Shown piece after piece: positions 30,596 through 39,744 of a stretch of 64,000 nucleotides of DNA. Origin of the DNA: Tessaracoccus aquimaris (GTDB lineage Bacteria; Actinomycetota; Actinomycetes; Propionibacteriales; Propionibacteriaceae). The stretch lies in NCBI RefSeq assembly GCF_001997345.1, contig NZ_CP019606.1, forward strand, positions 2,232,001 through 2,296,000, written 5' to 3'. Numbering within the stretch: position 1 is the stretch's first letter; each line of letters opens with the position of its first letter. A program made the translations under genes and the position numbers. The notes beneath the pieces were generated by a model that had not been told where the DNA came from, did no database searches, and worked only from the letters and a program-made list of their open reading frames with translations.

Positions 30596-33376
30596 ATGCT
30601 GACCCGCTGGGGCGAGAGCCTCGACCCGAACCGTCCGCTTCCCGAGTACCCGCGCCCGCAACTGGTGCGCGACTCCTACCTGAACCTGAACGGCCCCTGG
30701 GACTACGCCTTCACCCCGCTCGACGCGGGCAGGCCGCAGGTGTGGGACGGCGAGATCGTGGTGCCCTTCTCGCCCGAGGCCCCCCTGTCGGGCGTTGGCC
30801 GCACGCTCGACGCCGCCTCCGCCCTCTGGTACCGGCGCAGCATCGACCTGCCCGAGGGCTTCGCGCGCTCCCGTGTGCTGCTGCACTTCGGCGCCGTCGA
30901 CCAGGACTGCGAGGTGTTCCTCGGCGACGTCAGCGTCGGGTCGCATCGGGGAGGCTACCTGCCGTTCGCGCTCGACATCACCGACGCGCTCGCCGCTGGC
31001 CACGAAGAACTGGTCGTCCGGGTCGGCGACGACACCGACGCCACCTGGCGCAGCCGCGGGAAGCAGTCCACCCGCCCCGGCGGCATCTGGTACACGCCGC
31101 AGTCGGGCATCTGGCAGAGCGTCTGGATCGAGTCGGTGCCTGAGGTCTTCGTACGTGACGTCGTGCTCACGCCCCTGCTCGAGGAGGGCGCCGTCGAGGT
31201 GACGGTGGTGGCCGACGAAGGCACGGCGCGGGTCCGGATCCTCGGCGACGCTAGGCGCGTCGACGAGGCAGACGTCCGGGTCAACGTGGCGACCCGGATC
31301 CCCCTTGGCCGCTCGGCGCGGCGCTGGTCGCCGGAGGATCCCTTCCTGCATCAGGTTCTGGTGCGGCTCGGCGACGATGAGGTCGAGAGCTACTTCGGGC
31401 TGCGCTCAGTCGGGGTCGGCCCCGACGCTGAGGGGCACCCACGGCTGCTGCTCAACGGCGCGCCGTACCTGCATGCGGGGCTGCTCGACCAGGGCTACTG
31501 GCCGGACGGGCTCTACACCCCGCCCTCTGACGAGGCGATGGTCTACGACATCGAACTTGCCAAGGAGCTTGGCTTCACGGTGCTGCGCAAGCACATCAAG
31601 ATCGAACCGCTGCGCTGGTACCACCACTGCGACCGGCTCGGGATCCTGGTGTGGCAGGACATGGTCAACGGGGGCAGGCGCTACAACCCGCTCGTCATCC
31701 AGGCACCCGTCGTCGCCCCCCTCAATCTCGACGACCGCAGGCACCGGCTTTTCGGCAGGCAGGACGAGGAGGGTCGCGACGAGTTCCTCGAGGAGTTGGA
31801 CGCGACGGTCGCCCTGCTGCGCTCCAGCCCGAGCGTCGCTCTGTGGGTGCCGTTCAACGAGGCCTGGGGCCAGTTCGACTCGCTCGCCGTGACCGACCGG
31901 TTGCGCGGACTCGACCCGACGCGCCCCATCGACCACGCGAGCGGCTGGCACGACCAGGGCGGCGGCGACCTGGCGAGCAGGCACGTCTACTTCCGCAGGT
32001 ACCGACTGAGCGACGCGGACGCCTCCGACGCGCGCGCCGCGGCTCTGACCGAGTACGGCGGCTACTCGCACCGCGTGGAGGGGCACACGTGGGGCGACGA
32101 CGAGTTCGGCTACCGCCGGTTCGCCGACCGGGGCGAATTCGAGCGTGCCTTCCTGCGCCTGCAGCACGACCAGATCGGCCCAGCGATCGACGGGGGCCTC
32201 TCGGCCTACATCTACACCCAACTCAGCGACGTGGAGGGCGAGACAAACGGGCTTGTCACCTACGACCGGGCGTTCGTGAAGGTCGACACCGACTCGGTGC
32301 ACCGCTCGAACCTCAGCCTGCGGCAGCGCCACGACGCCGTCGCGCTCGGGCTGCCGTCCAGGCCGGTTCCGGTGCTGGAGTGCGAGATCACCTCGCCGGT
32401 GTCGTTGACGCTGCCCGACGGTCGACTCAATCCGGCGTCGACGGGCTGGACCCGCACGCCGCTGATCCGCACCGACGGCATCGGCCGCGGCAGGCTGGGC
32501 GCGGGGCGCAACAAGCGGTGGGAGTACTGGGCCGTGATGACGCCGAGCCACGTCATCGCCCTTGTCACCTCGGACATCGACTACGCGGCGGTGCACGGCA
32601 TCTGGGTGCTTGACCGGGCCACTGGCCAGGCGGTCGCGCACGACGCCATCGGGGTGCTCGGCGGCTCGGTCGACCTGCCGGGCACACTCGGCGAGGGCCC
32701 CGTGCGCACGTCGACGCGCGCCGTCAAGATCGCCATCGACGAGGTCGACGGCGGCACGAGGCTCCGGGCACGCGGCCCCAGGGTCGAGGTCGACATCGTG
32801 GCGCACCGCCCCGAGGGGCACGAGTGCCTCGGCGTGGTGGTGCCCTGGAGCGAGACGCGCTTCCAGTACACCGTCAAGGACGTCGCCCGGCCCGCAACCG
32901 GCTGGGTCGCGATCGACGGCACCCGCCACGACCTGCCCGCCGAGGGCGCCTGGGCGACCCTTGACCACGGCCGTGGCCGCTGGCCATACGACGTGACCTG
33001 GAACTGGGGAGCGGGGGCAGGCGTGGTCGACGGGCGCGTCGTCGGGCTGCAGGTCGGCGGGAAGTGGACCGACGCGACGGGCAGCACGGAGAACTCGCTC
33101 GTCGTCGACGGTCGGCTCACCAAGATCAGCGAGGAACTGGTCTGGGAGTACGACCAGGAGGACTGGATGTCGCCGTGGCGGGTGCGCGGCGCGGGCATCG
33201 ACGCCACCATGAAGCCCTTCCACCTGAAGCAGTCGGTGACCGACCTCAAGGTGTTCTCGTCCGACACCAACCAGTGCTTCGGCACCTGGCGGGGCAGGGT
33301 CCGCGACGAACACGGCACCTGGGTCAGCATCGACGGGATCGAGGGCTGGGCCGAGCACGTCCACAACCGCTGGTGA
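30596..33376 (+). CDS. GH2 glycoside hydrolase fused to DUF2804 domain
   Basis: The 926-residue protein has a GH2 part (about 1-575) and a DUF2804 part (about 593-926). The GH2 part has the sugar-binding jelly roll (SALWYRRSIDLPEGF, SVGSHRGGYLPFALDIT), the Ig-like domain and the TIM barrel, with the acid/base E422 in WVPFNEAWG and the nucleophile E486 in LTEYGGYSH. It may be a beta-galactosidase, beta-glucuronidase or beta-mannosidase; sequence alone does not decide. The C-terminal part (CEITSPVSLTLPDGRLNP...RNKRWEYWAV...SSDTNQCFGTWRGRV...WAEHVHNRW) is DUF2804, normally a separate protein. The linker is in frame and has no stop. ATG 30596 follows AGGAGG with a 7-base spacer. Confidence 0.88.
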   Translation: MLTRWGESLDPNRPLPEYPRPQLVRDSYLNLNGPWDYAFTPLDAGRPQVWDGEIVVPFSPEAPLSGVGRTLDAASALWYRRSIDLPEGFARSRVLLHFGAVDQDCEVFLGDVSVGSHRGGYLPFALDITDALAAGHEELVVRVGDDTDATWRSRGKQSTRPGGIWYTPQSGIWQSVWIESVPEVFVRDVVLTPLLEEGAVEVTVVADEGTARVRILGDARRVDEADVRVNVATRIPLGRSARRWSPEDPFLHQVLVRLGDDEVESYFGLRSVGVGPDAEGHPRLLLNGAPYLHAGLLDQGYWPDGLYTPPSDEAMVYDIELAKELGFTVLRKHIKIEPLRWYHHCDRLGILVWQDMVNGGRRYNPLVIQAPVVAPLNLDDRRHRLFGRQDEEGRDEFLEELDATVALLRSSPSVALWVPFNEAWGQFDSLAVTDRLRGLDPTRPIDHASGWHDQGGGDLASRHVYFRRYRLSDADASDARAAALTEYGGYSHRVEGHTWGDDEFGYRRFADRGEFERAFLRLQHDQIGPAIDGGLSAYIYTQLSDVEGETNGLVTYDRAFVKVDTDSVHRSNLSLRQRHDAVALGLPSRPVPVLECEITSPVSLTLPDGRLNPASTGWTRTPLIRTDGIGRGRLGAGRNKRWEYWAVMTPSHVIALVTSDIDYAAVHGIWVLDRATGQAVAHDAIGVLGGSVDLPGTLGEGPVRTSTRAVKIAIDEVDGGTRLRARGPRVEVDIVAHRPEGHECLGVVVPWSETRFQYTVKDVARPATGWVAIDGTRHDLPAEGAWATLDHGRGRWPYDVTWNWGAGAGVVDGRVVGLQVGGKWTDATGSTENSLVVDGRLTKISEELVWEYDQEDWMSPWRVRGAGIDATMKPFHLKQSVTDLKVFSSDTNQCFGTWRGRVRDEHGTWVSIDGIEGWAEHVHNRW

Positions 33377-33454
33377 CGGCCGCGGCCGCCAACAGCGGCC
33401 CTAGCCAGCGCGCGCCCCGCTGCCCGTGATCCTGGCGCCACCTACCCTTTCACC

Positions 33455-35445
33455 ATGCTGCGAACGATCGGACGCTGGATCGCCTACCCCCTGATCGCGG
33501 GGGCCTTGGCGGTCATCCTGACCATCGTGATGGCGAGCGTGAAGGGCCAGAGCGGAGACCTCGACTCCAGCTTCGAGGTCACCTCCTTCGACGCCACCTA
33601 CGACCTGGAGCAACAGGACGACGGCAGCCTCGATGTGCTCATCACCGAGACCCTCGAGGTCGACATCCAGCACACCGGAAAGCACGGCATCATCCGGGCC
33701 ATCCCGCTGACCTACCAGAGCCACGAGAACGAGGTCTCTGACGTCGTCGTCGAGGGTCGACTGCGCGACGCCAACGAGTTCTACGAGCCGGGCGAATCGG
33801 AGACGCCTCAGGAGTGGACCCCAGCGTCGTTCAGCGAGGAGGACATCGACGGCGGCATCGCCCTGCGGATCGGTTCGAGTTACTCGACGCTCGAGACCGG
33901 CCAGCAGTTCTACCGGATCAGCTACCGGCTCGCCGACGTCGCCATGAACACCCCCGACGGCAAGGCCCAGGAGGTGGCCCTCGACGCCAACGGCACCGGC
34001 TGGGGCGTCCCCTTCGGCAGCGTGACGACCAAGCTGACGGTTCCTGCCGGGCTGGCCGAGCGCCTCAACGGCAACGCGGCCTGCTACATGGGCTCGGAGG
34101 GCGACCGCGCCACCTGCTCCGTCGAGCGCACCGGGGACGGCCCGGTGGTCTTCACCTCGGGTGCGCGGGGCTTCGAACCGCACCAGTCGCTCACCTTCGC
34201 CGTCGGCTTCGAGCCGGGCACCTTCTCCCAGGCGTATACGCCGCAGCGGGCCCTGTACACCGCGCTGATCGTGATGGCGGTGCCGCTCGGCGTCGCGCTC
34301 ATCATCCTGCTCGGCGTCGTCCTCCCCCGCTGGTGCGCAGGTGGCTGCTGAACAGGCGGGTGCTCGTCACGGAGTTCCAGCCGCCAAAGGGCGTCGAACC
34401 CGTGGTCGCGGCCGACGTGTGGGGAGTCCCCGAGCGCGGCATGGCCGCCCAACTGATCCAGGCCGTCGTCACCAAACAGATCAGCATCGTGACGCCCGAG
34501 GCCGCGGCCTCCGAGGCGCAGGCAGGCATGTCCAAGTGGCGGCAGGCGAGGCAACGCAAACAGTTGCGCGAGTCGATCCGCTTCGAGGGCATCGACACAC
34601 TCGACGACCGCGGCGTGGGCAGCCTGCTGCGCGGCCAGTTCCGCTACGGCCTGTCTTCGATGCCGAGCGACACGCTCGTGCAGCGGCGCCGCTCCCTCGT
34701 CGAGGAGGCAGGCATGCGCTTCGGTAGGTACAAGGAGGCGGGGTCGTGGTTCCTGCCGACCTACATCTTCGGGCTGATCGTGCTCGGCGTGTTCAACCTG
34801 ATCGCCCTGAACATCTCGCTCGAGATCACCGGGTGGAACATCCTGATGACCGTCGTGACGGTGCTGCTGCTCATCATCGCCCTGTACCGCACCCAGCCGA
34901 TGGGCAAGCTGACCGAGAAGGGCAAGGACGTCTACCAGCACCTGCGCGGGCTGCGTCACTTCATGGCCATGTCGGAGGCCGACCGGATCGCCTACCTGCA
35001 GGGCACCGACACCGCCCCGCGGGTCGCCCGGGGCGACCAGACGCTCATCAAGCTCTACGAACCACTTCTCCCCTACTCCGTCATCTTCGGGCTGGAGGAG
35101 TCGTGGGGCCGCCTGATCGGCGAGGACGACCGGGTGCCGACGGCCGGGTCGGTCGCCCCGCTGGTGAGCGCCTACCTGCTGACCGACATGCTGCAGTCGT
35201 ACAACTACTCCAGCCATCGCTCCTACGACCACGCGATGACCCTCAGCAGCGCCAACGGCCGCGCGAGCGACGGGTTCAGCAGCGCAGGAGGCGCCATCTC
35301 CGACATGTTCGCAGGCAGCAACGACGGCTCCGGCGGAGGCTGGTCGGGCGGAGGCGGAGGAGGCGGAAGCTGGTCCTCCGGCAGTTCCGGCGGTGGGGGC
35401 AGCGTCGGCGGCGGCATGGGAGGCGGCGGTGGCTCCAGTTGGTGA
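33455..35445 (+). pseudogene. DUF2207 membrane protein, single-base frameshift
   Basis: The N-terminal part (from ATG 33455) has a membrane segment, an extracellular DUF2207 domain (SFEVTSFDATYDLEQQDDGSLDVLITETLEVDIQHTGKHGIIRAIPLTY...) and a second helix (ALYTALIVMAVPLGVALIILLGVVLP), then stops at 34349-34351. The rest is one frame over: PPLVRRWLLNRRVLVTEFQPPKGVEPVVAADVWGVPERG..., two more helices, LYEPLLPYSVIFGLEESW and a Gly/Ser-rich tail ending GGGGGSSW. One extra C in the run near 34323-34329 joins the halves into a 663-residue protein of normal family length. It may be a sequencing error or a true mutation. Function of the family is unknown. Confidence 0.85.
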
Positions 35446-35465
35446 GCGTGCCTTAGGGTTCGCGC

Positions 35466-37390
35466 ATGTGGCGTAACTGGTCCAGTTGGGTCGGCTTCCT
35501 GATCGGGCTGATCGTCGTGCTCATCGCCATGACGTGGCTCGCCGCCAGTTGGGGCCCGCGGGACGCACCGAGGCCCGACGACGCGATGCGTGGGCACACC
35601 TTCACCGCCGACTACTCGGCGCGCGAGCACGACGGGGGCCTCGACCTCGACGTGACCGAGGTGGTCGTCATCGACTTCACCTCGTCGGCGCGGGGCATCA
35701 TCCGCGACATCCCGACCCGCTACCGGGGCCACTCCAACGAGGTCCGCGACGTGCAGGTCGAGTGGAGCCCGCTCGGCCCGGGCGACGAGGCCCCGACGTC
35801 TGGGGGCCTGCGCAGACCGACGTGGACACGGACTCCGGGGTCACGTCGATCAGGATCGGCTCGATCAACACCTACCTGGAGCCGGGTAGGTACGCCTACC
35901 GGATCAGCTACACCTTCACCGACGTCGCGCTGAACACCTTCGGCGGTCAGGAGATCTATCAGAACGCCAACGGCAATCAGTGGGGCACCGGCTTCGACCG
36001 GGTCGCAGCAACGCTGCGGGTGCCCGCCTCGCTTGTCGACCGGTTGAACGGCGACGCCGCCTGCTACCAGGGGCCGAAGGGGTCCAGGGACCGGTGCACG
36101 ATCTCGCGCACCGACGGCGCCGACGGAACCTCCTTCACCGCCACGTCTGACGGTGCGCTCGGCGCGTTCGAGGGGGTGACGTTCGCCGTCGGGTTCGAGC
36201 CGGCGACGTTCGAGCGGGCCGCCACGCCGCGCACGCCGACGTTGTGGAGGCTGCCCTTCCTGCTCGCGACAAGCTCGGTCGGCCTCGCCGCGCTCGCCGT
36301 GGCGCAGGTGCGGCGGTGGCTCGCCCGGCCGCGTACCGACGCCGAGGCGGCCGTCCGCTTCGCCCCGCCCAAGGACCTGCCGCTGATGGCGGCCGCGGAC
36401 GTCTGGGGTGTCGCGGAGCGCGGCCCAACCGCCGAACTGATCGCAGCGGTGCTGGACGGGGAGGTGCGCTTCACCACCGCGGGCGACTTCGCCGACCAGT
36501 ACGTGCAGGCCGGCCCACCCCGTCGCGTCACCCGCGGCGAGGCGAAGCGGCTGCGGGCCGGGTTCGTCGCGGAGGGCCTCGCGGAGGTGAAGGACGACAC
36601 CACCAGGAAGTTGTTGCTCGACTACTTCCCGGCGGGCCGGATCGACCCGTCACACGTGCCGCACGCCCTCACGGAAGATCGCAGGCGCGCGCTCGTCGAG
36701 TCGCTCGGGCTGCGCAGGGCCGGTGGCTCGGGCCGCTGGTTCGTCAAGTCGTACGTCCTGCTCCTCCTCCTCGTCGCCCTGTCGACGGTCTTCCTGTGGG
36801 CGATGGGCGATCACTGGTGGGTCGTCTGGGTCGTGGGGCTCGTCGGCCTGCTGCTGCTCGTGGCCGCCGCGTTCCGGATGCCGACGGGCGGTCGGCTGAC
36901 CGAGCACGGCGAGGAAGTGCTTGGCGAGTTGCGCGGCCTCGAACGCTTCATGTCGATGGCGGAGAAGGACCGGATCGCCTGGCTGCAGTCCACCTCGTCA
37001 GCCCCTCGGCTCCGGGACGCGGACGACAGGGCCAGGGTCAAGCTGTACGAGCCGCTGCTGCCCTACGCGGTGATCTTCGGCCTTGAGGACTCCTGGGCCG
37101 ACCTCGTCGGCGCGGACCTGGACGGGAACCGGTCGCGCTGGATGCTCGGCGGCGCGTCGGTCGCCTTCGCGCAGTTGCTGTCGTCGGTCAGTTGGCCTCG
37201 GCCGGGCACGCGCGCCTCGTTCGCGCCGGGGCGTCGGACGCTGCGTCAGGCCTCGACGTCGTTTGCCACTGGGCTCACCAAGTTCTCCTCTGGTGGCTCC
37301 GGCCGCGGCGGCGGCTCCCGCAGGGGCGGGTCCCGCGGAGGCGGCCGCAGCGGCGGAGGCAGGGGCGGCGGTGGCGGCCGCAGTTGGTGA
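35466..37390 (+). pseudogene. Second DUF2207 membrane protein, single-base frameshift
   Basis: This tandem paralogue starts at ATG 35466 (MWRNWSSWVGFLIGLIVVLIAMTWLAASWG) with DYSAREHDGGLDLDVTEVVVIDFTSSARGIIRDIPTRYRGHSNEVRDV. Near 35796-35800 the frame slips; from VWGPAQTDVDTDSGVTSIRIGS it continues in the other frame through TFAVGFEPATF, FAPPKDLPLMAAADVWGVAERGPTAELIAAVL, two C-terminal helices, KLYEPLLPYAVIFGLEDSW and a Gly/Arg/Ser-rich tail ending GGGGGRSW. One extra C in the CCCC run restores a 641-residue protein. The tail is basic (RGGSRGGGRSGGGRG), unlike the Ser/Gly tail of the first copy. Confidence 0.85.
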
Positions 37391-37403
37391 GCGCGGGTCT
37401 GTC

Positions 37404-37486
37404 GTTGAGCAGCATTCCACGTTCGTTTCCGGGATTGCCGATTGGCAGCGCTCACATGGGCGACGAACCGCGGATGCTGCTCATCG
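37404..37486. repeat. 83-nt intergenic element, copy A
   Basis: This element begins GTTGAGCAGCAT and ends ATGCTGCTCATCG, giving a 10-bp terminal inverted repeat (TGAGCAGCAT/ATGCTGCTCA). A copy of the same length and with the same ends occurs at 44510-44592. The middle is divergent but CGAAC is held at the same offset (position 61-65). No ORF of note uses it. It could be a small mobile repeat or a structured RNA. Confidence 0.45.
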
Positions 37487-37539
37487 TCGGGTCGATCACG
37501 CGGCGCCGCGTCCGTCCCCTGGGTCACGTCGACTAGGGG

Positions 37540-37728
37540 TCAGGCCTCGTCGTCGTCGTCGTTCGTTGGGCGCGTTGGCACGTCCAGTTCGATGACGCCG
37601 GACTCGAGGTCGGGCGGTTGAGGCCCGGGCGCGCCCTTGCCGGTCTCCACGATCAGGCTCTTCTCGAGGTCGCGCTGCCGGAAGACGTGCTCCATGCCGG
37701 GCGAGAAGGCGGTGATGAACTCGCTCAT
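37540..37728 (-). CDS. Small protein, DUF6191-like
   Basis: The 62-residue product is MSEFITAFSPGMEHVFRQRDLEK...ESGVIELDVPTRPTNDDDDEA. The motif F-PG-EHV..Q...EKSLI resembles the DUF6191 group of short actinobacterial proteins, and the C-terminus is very acidic. It has no membrane segment. The start ATG 37728 overlaps the stop of the upstream membrane peptide (ATGA), so the two are probably co-translated. Function unknown. Confidence 0.6.
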   Translation of the reverse strand: MSEFITAFSPGMEHVFRQRDLEKSLIVETGKGAPGPQPPDLESGVIELDVPTRPTNDDDDEA

Positions 37729-37904
37729 GGCAGGCCGACCGACACGACGACGGGGGCGGACCCGTCCTGCTGCTCGGAGGACTTCTTCAGCGAAAGCACC
37801 GAGACGAGCACGATGATCGCGGTCAGCAGCCCGACGGCCATGATCAGCAGCACCGCAACCCGGCCGTTGCCGCGCGGCTCTTCCGGCGTCTGATTCTGGC
37901 TCAC
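37725..37904 (-). CDS. 59-residue single-pass membrane protein
   Basis: The frame runs from GTG 37904 to TGA 37725-37727. After a short polar N-terminus (MSQNQTPEEPRGNGR) comes one strong membrane helix (VAVLLIMAVGLLTAIIVLVSVLSL), then KKSSEQQDGSAPVVVSVGLP. A GAGGGGAGT ribosome binding site precedes the start, and the stop overlaps the next start. The pairing and codon use support it as a real gene. It is too short to assign a family. Confidence 0.6.
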   Translation of the reverse strand: MSQNQTPEEPRGNGRVAVLLIMAVGLLTAIIVLVSVLSLKKSSEQQDGSAPVVVSVGLP

Positions 37905-38043
37905 GTGACTCCCCTCGACGGTGACGCAACCCTACCCCGGTCGCCACGACGGCGCGGCCGTCGGCCGGGCGGGACCCGCGTCGGTGACCCATCAGGTCAC
38001 TAGGGTCCGAGCAGTGCGACCTCCCCCGACGAAAGGCCACGCC

Positions 38044-38634
38044 ATGGCGTATCTGGACCTCGTGTACCGACGCGACGCCGACGGCACGCTGCACTACCTG
38101 GACGCCTGGACAGACAACGGCGGCGTGGTTGTCCACACGGGCAAGGTCGGCCACCGGGGCGGGGTCTCCTTGCGCCGCACCGGGGCGAAGGCGGGTGTGA
38201 CGGCGAAGCAGGTGATGGACGACGTCACGTCGGAGGCCGCCGAGCAGGGCTACGCACCGTTCCCCGACGATGACCGCGGATGGGTGGTGCTGCAGGTCTG
38301 GACGGCGACCGAGGACCTCTCGCATCCCGAGGACGAGCGGATGATGAGCGACATGTGGGACGCGCTCGACTCCCATCTGCGGGCCTTCGGAGTGGGCGAA
38401 TGCGACGGCAACGATGTCGGGGGCACACCCAGCAACCCCGCCTACCATCGGGGCACCGTCGTCAACTGGTTCTGCCCCGTGGTCGACGCCGAGGCCGGGG
38501 TCAAGGCACTGCGCGGCTTCACCCGGGCGTTCCACCTGGGCAGCAATCACGTGATCGGCATCCGTCCCCGCCCCGACGACGACTACACGCTCGCGTTCTC
38601 CCCGCGGAAGTCGGACACCCAGTTCCGGTTGTAG
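38044..38634 (+). CDS. WGR-like domain hypothetical protein
   Basis: The 196-residue protein begins MAYLDLVYRRDADGTLHYLDAWTDNGGVVVHTGKVGHRGGVSLRRTG, a pattern similar to WGR domains (a beta-hairpin domain with a GRVG-type loop). The rest (VVLQVWTATEDLSHPEDERMMSDMWDALDSHL..., then FCPVVDAEAGVKALRGFTRAFHL) is a second alpha/beta domain I do not recognise. ATG 38044 is chosen because the family-like sequence starts there. It is soluble and has no obvious partner. Confidence 0.65.
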   Translation: MAYLDLVYRRDADGTLHYLDAWTDNGGVVVHTGKVGHRGGVSLRRTGAKAGVTAKQVMDDVTSEAAEQGYAPFPDDDRGWVVLQVWTATEDLSHPEDERMMSDMWDALDSHLRAFGVGECDGNDVGGTPSNPAYHRGTVVNWFCPVVDAEAGVKALRGFTRAFHLGSNHVIGIRPRPDDDYTLAFSPRKSDTQFRL

Positions 38635-38730
38635 CCAGCCGGGTCCTGCGATCGACGCTGACTGCGACCATCCGGCGCGTCGACCCCACCGCCTCACTAG
38701 GCTGGCTGCACGACCGATCGAGGAGGAACG

Positions 38731-39051
38731 ATGATCTTCATCTGCGTGAAGTGGAAGGTGAAGCCGGAGCACGCCGAGGCTTGGCCTGAGATCACCCGCG
38801 AGTTCACCGAGGCGACCCGGGCAGAGCCGGGAAACCTGTTCTTCGAGTGGTCGCGCAGCCTCGACGACCCCGACACCTACGTGCTGATCGAGGCGTTCAA
38901 GGACGACGCCGCCGAGGCCCACGTGACGAGCGAGCACTTCCGCAAGGCGCAGGCCGACCTGCCCGCCTACCTGCCGGAGACGCCCAAGGTCCGAAACGTC
39001 CGCATGGACGGCGACCACTGGGACGAACTGGGCGAGTTCCGCGTCGGCTGA
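38731..39051 (+). CDS. Antibiotic biosynthesis monooxygenase (ABM/YgiN-like) family protein
   Basis: The 106-residue protein has the dimeric ferredoxin-like ABM fold: MIFICVKWKVKPEHAEAWPEITREFTEATRAEPGNLFFEWSRSLDDPDTYVLIEAFKDDAAEAHVTSEHFRKAQADLPAYLPETPKV. The EPGN...EWSRS..DP..Y.L.E.F.D..A...H..S.HF pattern is diagnostic. Relatives such as YgiN are quinol monooxygenases, but most are uncharacterised. ATG 38731 follows GAGGAGGAACG. Confidence 0.9.
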   Translation: MIFICVKWKVKPEHAEAWPEITREFTEATRAEPGNLFFEWSRSLDDPDTYVLIEAFKDDAAEAHVTSEHFRKAQADLPAYLPETPKVRNVRMDGDHWDELGEFRVG

Positions 39052-39059
39052 CGCGCGAC

Positions 39060-39744
39060 TGGCCCCCGCCGGTTGAGCCCCGTCAAGCTCGGGGGCCGAG
39101 TCCCTGCGAATCTCACGAGGTTTCGACCGATGTCGGCCGCTCCGCGCCCGACATGGCTCAACCAGCACACCGCCGGTTGAGCCGCGCCAAGGCGCGCAGC
39201 GCCGCAGCTCGCGTCGAAACCAACTCTCACCCTCGCAGAGACCAGATCCCAAGGACCCTGGACACCTCACGAGGGTTTCGACCGATGTCGACCGCGCTCC
39301 GCGCCCGACATGGCTCAACCAGCGACCCCAAGGCGCTCAGCGCCGCGACGCGCGTCGACCAACCAACCCCCAGGCAACCAGGGACCCGACCACAGTCGGA
39401 CCCCTCGACGAGCTCGGGGAACGAGGTCCCTGCGACCCTCACGAGGTTTCGACCGATGTCGACCGCTCCGCGCCCGACATGGCTCAACCAGCAATCGTGG
39501 GTTGAGCCGCGCCAAGGCGCGAAGCGCCGCGACGCGCGTCGAAACCAACCAACTTCCGCCCGCGCAGAGACCCGACCACGATCGGACCCCTCGACGAACT
39601 CGGGGAACGGGGTCCCTGCGAACCTCACGAAGTTTCGACCGATGCCAACCGCTCCGCGCCTGCCATGGCTCAACCAACGAGGGTTTCGACCGATGTCGGC
39701 CGCTCCGCACCCGACATGGCTCAACCAGCGCCTGCCCGACACGC
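39060..39744. repeat. Cluster of GGTTTCGAC...GGCTCAACC palindromic repeats
   Basis: This gap holds no gene. It contains five copies of a ~46-base unit (type II: 39119-39164, 39274-39321, 39445-39490, 39631-39676, 39682-39727) reading GGTTTCGACCGATGTCG...CCGACATGGCTCAACCA, in the same orientation. It also contains two inverted copies of a related unit (type I: 39175-39221, 39500-39546) with the GC-rich palindrome CCAAGGCGCG..AGCGCCGC between the same ends, plus a partial type I at 39322-39363. Spacers are also repeated (a CGGACCCCTCGACGA..CTCGGGGAACG block at about 39398 and 39586). Confidence 0.85.

Noticed and set aside
29255..33376. 1373-residue frame including the MFS region
   Set aside because: The first 447 residues are a shadow of the MFS gene; GH2 starts at 30596 after a strong RBS.
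37540..39318. 592-residue minus-strand frame spanning 37.5-39.3 kb
   Set aside because: Runs through the repeat cluster and opposite two supported genes; only its last 62 codons (DUF6191-like) are real.
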